From NCBI GenBank assembly GCA_964276235.1, contig CAXYEK010000001.1:434001-498000 (forward strand): a stretch of DNA of 64,000 bases. Reading direction: 5' to 3'. The position numbers and the translations under genes were made by a program. The notes beneath the pieces were generated by a model. The model saw only the letters and a program-made list of their open reading frames with translations, made no database searches and was not told where the DNA came from. How positions within the stretch are numbered: the stretch's first letter is position 1; every line of letters starts with the position of its first letter. Positions 57,433-64,000 of this stretch are shown here, piece after piece. Source of the DNA: SCGC-AAA076-P13 sp964276235 (GTDB lineage: Bacteria; Pseudomonadota; Gammaproteobacteria; Magnimaribacterales; D2472).

Positions 57433-57549
57433 ATGAAAGTTAAAGCATCAGTAAAGAAAATATGCAGAAATTGCAAAATTGTAAGGCGTAACGGCGTTCT
57501 TTTTGTAATCTGTAAAACAGACCAAAAACATAAACAAAGGCAAGGTTAA
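57433..57549 (+). CDS. rpmJ: 50S ribosomal protein L36
   Basis: L36 is the smallest ribosomal protein. The ATG at 57433 gives 38 residues starting MKVKASVKKICRNC. The zinc site is C11, C14, C27 and H33. The start follows the secY stop by one base. This zinc-containing (C+) form contrasts with the zinc-free S14 of the same cluster. Confidence 0.96.
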   Translation: MKVKASVKKICRNCKIVRRNGVLFVICKTDQKHKQRQG

Positions 57550-57552
57550 GAT

Positions 57553-57912
57553 ATGGCTAGGATCGCAGGAGTAAATATTCCAGAAAACAAACATGTTGAG
57601 ATTTCATTAACTCACATTTTTGGTATAGGAAGAAAAACAGCACAGGTTATTTGTGAAGAGTTGAAGATTGATTACACAAGAAAGATATCAGACTTATCAG
57701 AAGATGAGATTGAAAGTTTAAGAACTGCAATTGGTAAAGTAGTTGTAGAGGGTGATCTAAGAAGAAATATAAGTACAAACATTAAAAGATTAATGGATCT
57801 TGGAAGTTATAGGGGTATTAGGCATAGAAGAAAATTACCGACAAGAGGTCAAAATACTAAAAATAATGCTAGAACTAGAAAAGGCGCTAAAAAGCCGATG
57901 AGAGGATCATAA
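57553..57912 (+). CDS. rpsM: 30S ribosomal protein S13
   Basis: S13 bridges the subunits and contacts P-site tRNA. The 119-residue protein contains RIAGVNIPENKHVEISLTHI and the C-terminal RHRRKLPTRGQNTKNNARTR. It begins the alpha-type series, and the gap to rpsK is one base. Confidence 0.98.
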   Translation: MARIAGVNIPENKHVEISLTHIFGIGRKTAQVICEELKIDYTRKISDLSEDEIESLRTAIGKVVVEGDLRRNISTNIKRLMDLGSYRGIRHRRKLPTRGQNTKNNARTRKGAKKPMRGS

Positions 57913-57913
57913 A

Positions 57914-58291
57914 ATGGCAGTTAAAGGAAAAAAAGGAAAAAAAATTGTTACTGATGGAGTGGCTCATATCCATTCATCATTTAATAATACTATTGTTACT
58001 ATTACTGACAAACAGGGTAATACAGTATGTTGGGCTACTTCTGGAGGATCTGGTTTTAAAGGATCTAGAAAAAGTACTCCATTTGCAGCTCAAATAGCTG
58101 CTGACAAAGCAGGTAATGCTGCTAAAGAATTTGGAATGATAAATTTAGATGTAAAAGTTAAGGGACCTGGTGGAGGAAGAGAATCAGCAATAAGATCTCT
58201 TAATAACTGTGGTTTAAAAATTAGAAGTATTACAGATGTAACACCGCTTCCGCATAACGGTTGCCGTCCATCGAAAAAAAGAAGAGTTTAA
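57914..58291 (+). CDS. rpsK: 30S ribosomal protein S11
   Basis: S11 forms the platform near the E site. The 125-residue protein contains VTDGVAHIHSSFNNTIVTIT and ends with the conserved HNGCRPSKKRRV. Length is slightly below the E. coli 129. Confidence 0.98.
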   Translation: MAVKGKKGKKIVTDGVAHIHSSFNNTIVTITDKQGNTVCWATSGGSGFKGSRKSTPFAAQIAADKAGNAAKEFGMINLDVKVKGPGGGRESAIRSLNNCGLKIRSITDVTPLPHNGCRPSKKRRV

Positions 58292-58302
58292 CGGAGTATT
58301 AA

Positions 58303-58926
58303 ATGGCAAGATATACAGGACCTACATTAAGACTTTCTAGAAGAGAGGGCACTGACCTTTATCTAAAAAGTGGTGTAAGAGCAATAGAATCAAAATGTAA
58401 TATGGATTCGCCTCCAGGAGTTGCAGCAGGTGCAAGAAGAGGTAGGCTTTCAGATTATGGGCTTCAGTTGAGAGAAAAACAGAAAGTTAGACGTATGTAT
58501 GGCGTTCTTGAAAAGCAATTTAGAAATTATTATAAAAAAGCAGCTTCTACTAAAGGCAACACAGGTGAAAATTTACTTTCTCTATTAGAAAAGAGAATGG
58601 ATAACGTTGTTTACAGAATGGGCTTTGGTTGTACTAGGGCTGAAGCAAGACAGATGGTTTCTCATAAGGCTTTCAAAGTAAATGGGAAAGTTATGAATAT
58701 ACCTTCATATCAAGTTCAACCAGGTGATGAAATTCAAGTTAGAGATAACAAAAAAGGTCATCTCAGAATAGCAGCTGCTTTAAAAATAGCTGCGACAAGA
58801 GAAGACTGTGATTGGTTGGAAGTTGACGAAGTAAATCTAAAGGGAGTATTTAAATCAGTTCCAGATAGAACTGACTTAAGTACTGAAATTAACGAAAACC
58901 TTATTATTGAGCTTTACTCAAAATAA
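58303..58926 (+). CDS. rpsD: 30S ribosomal protein S4
   Basis: S4 initiates 30S assembly and represses the alpha operon in E. coli. The 207-residue protein starts ARYTGPTLRLSRREGTDL and has RLSDYGLQLREKQKVRRMYG. The S4 RNA-binding domain (about residues 97-158) follows. It is the long zinc-free form. Confidence 0.98.
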   Translation: MARYTGPTLRLSRREGTDLYLKSGVRAIESKCNMDSPPGVAAGARRGRLSDYGLQLREKQKVRRMYGVLEKQFRNYYKKAASTKGNTGENLLSLLEKRMDNVVYRMGFGCTRAEARQMVSHKAFKVNGKVMNIPSYQVQPGDEIQVRDNKKGHLRIAAALKIAATREDCDWLEVDEVNLKGVFKSVPDRTDLSTEINENLIIELYSK

Positions 58927-58948
58927 AATATTAAAGACGGAGAAAATT

Positions 58949-59914
58949 ATGAAAATATCAGTAATAGATCTTTTAGTCCCAACTGAAATACAAGTTGAAG
59001 ACGTAACACCAAATCTATCAAAGATCACGCTAGAGCCGTTAGAAAGAGGTTTTGGTCATACTTTAGGTAATGCACTTAGAAGAATTCTTTTATCATCAAT
59101 GCCAGGAGCTGCAGTGACTGATGTTGCTATAGATGGTATATCTCATGAATACAGCACAATCGAAGGCGTTAGAGAAGATGTAATAGATATTCTTTTAAAC
59201 ATTAAGGATATGCCTGTAAATATAATTGAAGGCAATAGTGCTGAGATATCATTGGATGTAACAGGTCCTTGCGATGTCCTTGCATCTTCATTTGATGTTC
59301 CAGGTACTGTTGAGCTTGTTAATCAAGATTTTCACGTTGCAACAATAGTTGATAAAGTTAACCTTAAGATGATACTTACAGTTCAAACTGGAAGAGGATA
59401 TGAACCAGCTGATTTAAGAGATGATGAAAATAGAGTGGTTGGAGCTTTAAAAGTAGATGCTTCCTATAGCCCTGTAAGAAGAGTTTCTTATACAGTTGAT
59501 AATGCTAGGTTTGAAAAAAGAACAGACCTTGATAAATTAGTTATTGAATTAGAAACTGATGGAACTCTTGATCCAAAAATGGCTATAGAGCACTCAGCAA
59601 CAATTCTTCAACAACAATTAACGTCCTTTGTAGACCTAGATGCAATAGCAGAACAAGAAGCTAAGAAAGATCAAAATGATTTTGATCCGTTCTTACTAAG
59701 ATCTATTGAAGAGCTTGAACTTACAGTAAGGTCTACTAATTGTTTAAAAGCAGAAAGTATTTTCCTTATAGGAGATCTTATTCATAGATCAGAATTTGAC
59801 TTATTAAAAACACCAAATCTAGGTAAGAAATCTCTTAATGAGATAAAAGATGTTCTTGCATCAAAAGAGCTATCTTTAGGCATGAATGTAGAAAATTGGC
59901 CACCAGTAGGATAA
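58949..59914 (+). CDS. rpoA: RNA polymerase alpha subunit
   Basis: Alpha assembles the polymerase and binds UP elements and activators. The ATG at 58949, with GGAG upstream, gives 321 residues; an in-frame start within rpsD is rejected. LEPLERGFGHTLGNALRRIL is the N-terminal dimerisation part. The C-terminal domain has RSTNCLKAESI with the DNA-binding Arg, and LGKKSLNEIKDVL. Confidence 0.98.
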   Translation: MKISVIDLLVPTEIQVEDVTPNLSKITLEPLERGFGHTLGNALRRILLSSMPGAAVTDVAIDGISHEYSTIEGVREDVIDILLNIKDMPVNIIEGNSAEISLDVTGPCDVLASSFDVPGTVELVNQDFHVATIVDKVNLKMILTVQTGRGYEPADLRDDENRVVGALKVDASYSPVRRVSYTVDNARFEKRTDLDKLVIELETDGTLDPKMAIEHSATILQQQLTSFVDLDAIAEQEAKKDQNDFDPFLLRSIEELELTVRSTNCLKAESIFLIGDLIHRSEFDLLKTPNLGKKSLNEIKDVLASKELSLGMNVENWPPVG

Positions 59915-59917
59915 AAA

Positions 59918-60331
59918 ATGAGACATAGAAAAGCAGGAAGAAAACTTAATAGAACTTCATCTCACAGAAAAGCTCTATTAAAAAATTTAGCAATCGCTTT
60001 AATTGAGCAAGATCTTATAAAGACAACTCTTCCTAAAGCAAAAGAGCTAAGAAAGTTTGTTGAGCCATTAATAACATTAGGCAAAGAAGATACTGTTGCA
60101 AATAGAAGGCTTGCTTTTAGAAGACTAAGGTCTGATGCAGCTGTTGGAAAATTATTTTCTGAAGTTTCTGTGAATGCTAAAGATAGAAAGGGTGGGTATA
60201 CAAGAATTATTAAGGCAGGATTTAGACCTGGTGATAAAGCTGATATGGCATATATGGAATTAGTTGATAGAAATATTAATCAAGAAGATTCTATAGAAGC
60301 TCCGGAGCTTAAAGACACTACAGCAGCATAA
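59918..60331 (+). CDS. rplQ: 50S ribosomal protein L17
   Basis: L17 is at the base of the 50S near the tunnel exit. The 137-residue protein starts MRHRKAGRKLNRTSSHRKA and ends with an acidic tail absent from some relatives. It is the last gene of the 29-kb cluster, and its stop lies 2 bases from the convergent uvrA stop. I see no strong terminator there. Confidence 0.98.
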   Translation: MRHRKAGRKLNRTSSHRKALLKNLAIALIEQDLIKTTLPKAKELRKFVEPLITLGKEDTVANRRLAFRRLRSDAAVGKLFSEVSVNAKDRKGGYTRIIKAGFRPGDKADMAYMELVDRNINQEDSIEAPELKDTTAA

Positions 60332-60333
60332 AA

Positions 60334-63150
60334 TTAAAGTATTTTCTTTAAGAATTGGCCTGTAAAAGATTCTTTAATCTTAGCAACATCTTCGGGTGTT
60401 CCTTTTGCCACTATATTTCCTCCACCACTTCCGCCTTCAGGACCTAAATCTATTACCCAGTCAGCTGTCTTTATTACATCAAGATTATGCTCTATAACAA
60501 CAATGGTATTCCCTTGTTTTTTCAAACGATCTAAAACTTTTAAAAGTAGCTCAATATCAGCAAAATGGAGTCCTGTTGTTGGCTCATCTAAAACAAACAA
60601 AGTTTTTCCAGTACTTCTCTTTGAAAGTTCCTTTGATAATTTTATTCTTTGAGCCTCCCCTCCAGAAAGAGTTATAGCTGATTGACCTAATGTTATATAA
60701 CCAAGTCCAACATCATTCAATGTGACTAATTTCTTTTTTATTGGTGGAATAGCATCAAAGAAATCTAAAGCTTCTTCAACAGTCATATTTAAGATGTCAC
60801 TTATGTTTTTGTCTTTATATCTAACTTCTAATGTTTGCTCATTGTATCTGTGACCATTACAAACATCACACATTACATAAACATCAGCAAGAAAATGCAT
60901 TTCGACTTTAGTCATCCCATCACCCTGGCATGCTTCACACCTTCCACCTTTTACATTAAAGCTAAACCTGCCAGGCTTATAACCTCTTGATTTTGCCTCG
61001 ATTGTTTGTGAAAGCATATCTCTAATATATGAAAATAATCCAGTGTATGTAGCTGGGTTAGATCTTGGAGTTCTTCCAATAGGAGATTGGTCTATGCTAA
61101 TAACTTTATCTAAATGCTCTAAACCATCAATTCTTTCGCATTTAACTTCTCTTGTTAATTTTGATTTATTGAGCATAAAAGAACTAAGTGGGAGGAGGGT
61201 TTGATTAATTAATGAAGATTTTCCAGAACCGGAGACTCCAGTAATACAAGTAAAAATTCCTACTGGTATTTCTGCTGTTATATTTTGTAAATTATTCTCT
61301 GAAGAATTGATGATTTTTATCATTTCTTCTTTTGGAGGAATTCTTTTTGATGGAATTTGTATAGACTTTTCCCCAGACAAATATTTTGCTGTTATTGAAT
61401 TCTTATTGTTTAGTATTGCTTCAATATCTCCTTCAGCACATATTTCTCCGCCGTGTTTTCCGGCGCCTGGACCAATATCAATTATGTGATCGGCACATCT
61501 AATAGCCTCTTCATCATGCTCAACCACTATAACGGTATTTCCTAAATTCTTTAAATTATTAAGAGTCTTTATTAGTTTCTCATTATCTCTTTGGTGAAGT
61601 CCTATTGATGGCTCATCTAAGACATAAGTTACGCCAACTAAACCAGAGCCTATTTGGCTTGCTAATCTTATTCTTTGAGCTTCTCCACCTGACAATGTCT
61701 CAGCACTTCTTTCAAGAGTTAAATAATTTAAACCAACATCCTCTAGAAAAGTAAGCCTTTCTTTAATTTCTTTTAATATTTTTTCAGCAATCTTTTCTTT
61801 TGCCCCTGTTAATTTCATACCCTTAACAAAATCTAATGCATCATTAATTCGCATTCCTGTAATAGAGTGAATTGGAGTTTTATTTATAAAAACATTTCTT
61901 GATTGCTTATTCAATCTTGACCCCATACATTCATCACAAGAGCTCTTTGACATAAGCTTGGCAAGCTCATCTCTTATGAAGTCTGAATCCGTCTCTTTAA
62001 AGCGCCTTTCTGTACTTGGAAGAATGCCTTCAAATTTATGTTTTCTAACTATCCTACTCCCGCTCCTAAACCTATGTGAAAAATCAATTTTTTCATTAGA
62101 ACCCCTTAAAATAATGTCTTTGATTTCTTGAGGGTAATCTTTCCATTTAGTAGTTAGAGAAAAATCATAATGCGCACTAAGGCATTTTAATTGATAAAAA
62201 TAGAATCTATTTCTTCTTGTCCAGCCTTTTATGGCGCCATTTGAAATTGAAACTTCATCATCTTGAATTAGCCTATTTTCATTAAAGTATTGAATAACGC
62301 CAAGACCATCACACCTTGTACATGCTCCAAAAGGATTATTAAATGAAAACATTCTTGGTTCTAATTCTGCGATGGCATATCCACATTGAGAACATGAGAA
62401 ATTAGATGAGAATAGTTCAGATGATTTTTTGTCTAGATTTTCTATTTCTACCAGCCCGTTTGATAGAATCAAAGAGGTTTCAATTGACTCTGCTAATCTA
62501 GATCTATCCTCATCATTATCCTTAATAACCAATCTATCTATTACAGCTGAAATATCATGCTTTTTATTCTTTTCAAGTTCTGGAAATTCTTCAATTGGGT
62601 AGACAACCCCATTAACTTTAACTCTTACATAACCACTTTTTCTTAAGTCTTCATAAACTGCAATATGTTCTCCCTTTTTTCCTCTAACTAGCGGCGAAAG
62701 AATCATTATCTTTGTATTTTCTTTTATCTTTAATATCTCATCACAAATCTCTGTAACTGTTTTAGCCTTTAATTCTTCATGGTGATCTGGACAGATAGGG
62801 GAGCCTATTCTTGCATAAAGAAGTCTTAAATAATCATATATTTCAGTCACTGTTCCAACAGTTGATCTTGGATTATGAGAAGTGGATTTCTGCTCTATTG
62901 ATATTGCAGGTGAAAGTCCTTCAATTGAATCTACGTCAGGCTTCTCCATCATAGATAAAAACTGTCTAGCATAAGTAGATAAAGACTCTACATATCTCCT
63001 TTGGCCCTCTGCATATAAGGTATCAAAAGCAAGTGATGACTTGCCTGAACCAGATAACCCTGTGATAACAATAATTTTATTTCTAGGTATCTCAAGACTA
63101 ATATTTTTAAGATTATGTGTACGAGCCCCTTTGATGAAAATACTATCCAT
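60334..63150 (-). CDS. uvrA: Excinuclease ABC subunit A
   Basis: UvrA recognises DNA damage in nucleotide excision repair. The 938-residue protein (E. coli 940) has two ABC ATPase halves, with Walker A motifs GLSGSGKSSLAFDTLY and GVSGSGKSSLINQTL. Two LSGGEAQRI signatures are present. Zinc fingers start at CSQCGYA and CEACQGDGMT, and the first continues to CTRCDGLG. It is divergent from ssb, as in E. coli. Confidence 0.98.
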   Translation of the reverse strand: MDSIFIKGARTHNLKNISLEIPRNKIIVITGLSGSGKSSLAFDTLYAEGQRRYVESLSTYARQFLSMMEKPDVDSIEGLSPAISIEQKSTSHNPRSTVGTVTEIYDYLRLLYARIGSPICPDHHEELKAKTVTEICDEILKIKENTKIMILSPLVRGKKGEHIAVYEDLRKSGYVRVKVNGVVYPIEEFPELEKNKKHDISAVIDRLVIKDNDEDRSRLAESIETSLILSNGLVEIENLDKKSSELFSSNFSCSQCGYAIAELEPRMFSFNNPFGACTRCDGLGVIQYFNENRLIQDDEVSISNGAIKGWTRRNRFYFYQLKCLSAHYDFSLTTKWKDYPQEIKDIILRGSNEKIDFSHRFRSGSRIVRKHKFEGILPSTERRFKETDSDFIRDELAKLMSKSSCDECMGSRLNKQSRNVFINKTPIHSITGMRINDALDFVKGMKLTGAKEKIAEKILKEIKERLTFLEDVGLNYLTLERSAETLSGGEAQRIRLASQIGSGLVGVTYVLDEPSIGLHQRDNEKLIKTLNNLKNLGNTVIVVEHDEEAIRCADHIIDIGPGAGKHGGEICAEGDIEAILNNKNSITAKYLSGEKSIQIPSKRIPPKEEMIKIINSSENNLQNITAEIPVGIFTCITGVSGSGKSSLINQTLLPLSSFMLNKSKLTREVKCERIDGLEHLDKVISIDQSPIGRTPRSNPATYTGLFSYIRDMLSQTIEAKSRGYKPGRFSFNVKGGRCEACQGDGMTKVEMHFLADVYVMCDVCNGHRYNEQTLEVRYKDKNISDILNMTVEEALDFFDAIPPIKKKLVTLNDVGLGYITLGQSAITLSGGEAQRIKLSKELSKRSTGKTLFVLDEPTTGLHFADIELLLKVLDRLKKQGNTIVVIEHNLDVIKTADWVIDLGPEGGSGGGNIVAKGTPEDVAKIKESFTGQFLKKIL

Positions 63151-63222
63151 AAGAAATAAAAAATATCCGTGATGAAAAAATTAATTTAGGTTAAACTTCT
63201 ATGAATATTATAAGAGGTAATT

Positions 63223-63663
63223 ATGAGCAGAGGCGTAAATAAAGTGATTTTAGTTGGTAATTTAGGTCAAAAACCTGAAATGAGATATACAGCAACACAA
63301 TCAGCAGTAGCAAATATTTCAATTGCAACAACAGAATCATGGAAAGACAAAGAAAGTGGCGAGATGAGAGATAAAACAGAATGGCATAAAGTTGTCTATT
63401 TTGGAAAACTAGCTGAGATTGTTGAGAAATATCTAGACAAAGGTTCGAGTGTTTATATCGAAGGAAAATTGCAAACTAGAAAATGGCAAGACAAATCAGG
63501 TGCTGATAGATGGACCACTGAAATAGTTGGAAATGAATTAACTATGCTGGGTTCAAGAGCGAGTAATTCTAATAATGCTCCTATGCAGTCCAATGAATCA
63601 GAATCTCCTTTTCCTCAAGATGATTCAGGACCAGGACTAACGGATGATGATATTCCATTTTGA
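63223..63663 (+). CDS. ssb: Single-stranded DNA-binding protein
   Basis: SSB coats single-stranded DNA during replication and repair. The 146-residue protein has the OB-fold (SRGVNKVILVGNLGQKPEMR, EWHKVVYFGKLAEIVEKYL and SSVYIEGKLQTRKWQDKSG). After a short flexible linker it ends in the partner-binding tip DDDIPF. AGAGG precedes the ATG. The linker is shorter than in E. coli (178 residues). Confidence 0.97.
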   Translation: MSRGVNKVILVGNLGQKPEMRYTATQSAVANISIATTESWKDKESGEMRDKTEWHKVVYFGKLAEIVEKYLDKGSSVYIEGKLQTRKWQDKSGADRWTTEIVGNELTMLGSRASNSNNAPMQSNESESPFPQDDSGPGLTDDDIPF

Positions 63664-63680
63664 CTCTTTAGTGCCGCGGT

Positions 63681-64000
63681 TTGAAGTATAAAACTATATT
63701 ATTTAAAGAAGAAAATTCTATAGCTTTTATTACTTTAAATAGACCAGAAAAACTCAATGCATTTACGCAAACCATGCTTTATGAAATGGTTGATGCCCTC
63801 GATCATATCGATAAAAGTGATTCCATTAGAGCAGTAATTTTATCTGGTTCTGGAAGAGCATTCTGTGCAGGGGCAGATCTTTCCGCTGGAGAAAAAACAT
63901 TTAATACAGAATTTGATAATTCAAATAATTATGATGCAGATTTTAGTAGAGACTCTGGAGGAATTCTTACATTAAGAATGTATAGGTGTCTAAAGCCAAT
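63681..64000 (+). CDS. Enoyl-CoA hydratase/isomerase family protein, 3' end outside window
   Basis: The first 106 codons of a crotonase-family gene are visible. ITLNRPEKLNAFTQTM and the oxyanion-hole motif SGSGRAFCAGADLS identify the family. The catalytic Glu residues and the C-terminus lie beyond the window, so the reaction is unknown. The start is taken as TTG at 63681, because a stop at 63669 blocks earlier starts and the residues MKYKTILFKEE suit the family. No good ribosome-binding site is visible. It starts 17 bases after the ssb stop. Confidence 0.87.
   Translation, partial: MKYKTILFKEENSIAFITLNRPEKLNAFTQTMLYEMVDALDHIDKSDSIRAVILSGSGRAFCAGADLSAGEKTFNTEFDNSNNYDADFSRDSGGILTLRMYRCLKP

Noticed and set aside
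60331..60350. Terminator between rplQ and uvrA
   Set aside because: TTAAAG/CTTTAA is only a six-pair AT-rich stem overlapping the end of uvrA.

Overview
The window looks like a core-genome segment of a small-genome marine gammaproteobacterium, most likely of the SAR86 clade. The DNA is AT-rich, intergenic gaps are very short, and adjacent genes often overlap by 1-8 bases. Gene order around the ribosomal genes is gammaproteobacterial. Bases 8621-8637 of the 16S gene match, from memory, the complement of the published SAR86/1245 hybridisation probe. The SAR86 assignment is an inference; I could not run a search.

Layout. 1-4055: 3' part of an RND efflux pump gene, a small Cys4 membrane protein, bamD and rluD. 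4071-7217: branched-chain amino acid operon ilvI-ilvH-ilvC. 7218-12293: one rRNA operon (16S-23S-5S) with boxA, a long 16S processing stem, no spacer tRNA, and a strong terminator. 12314-18979: coaE-yacG facing secA-lpxC-rlmB-rnr. 19044-25798: minus-strand metal-related cluster with two TonB receptors (one His/Asp/Glu-rich and ZnuD-like), a MerC-domain protein, a small secreted CxxC protein and a zinc alcohol dehydrogenase. 25876-28529: two tandem secreted amidohydrolases, the second apparently degenerate. 28535-31182: three tRNA genes, a secreted protein of unknown function, msrA and birA. 31220-60331: about 29 kb of plus-strand genes for translation and transcription: tuf, tRNA-Trp, secE-nusG, rplKAJL-rpoBC, rpsLG-fusA, and the S10-spc-alpha series ending with rpoA-rplQ. 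60334-64000: uvrA, divergent ssb, and the start of an enoyl-CoA hydratase gene.

How it works together. The long plus-strand block carries ribosomal proteins, both elongation factors, three RNA polymerase subunits and the SecE/SecY translocon. Several of its promoters, and the rRNA promoter, share an 'AATACGCC'-like GC-rich discriminator after the -10 box, which suggests common growth-rate (ppGpp) control. The metal cluster looks like an outer-membrane zinc or heavy-metal uptake locus. Departures from the textbook plan include a SecA without its zinc tail, an RNase R without N-terminal cold-shock domains, a BirA without its DNA-binding domain, an IlvH of only 95 residues, and two genes that look leaderless. 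I found no CRISPR array, prophage, insertion sequence or plainly novel multi-gene system; the metal cluster and the amidohydrolase pair are the least ordinary parts.
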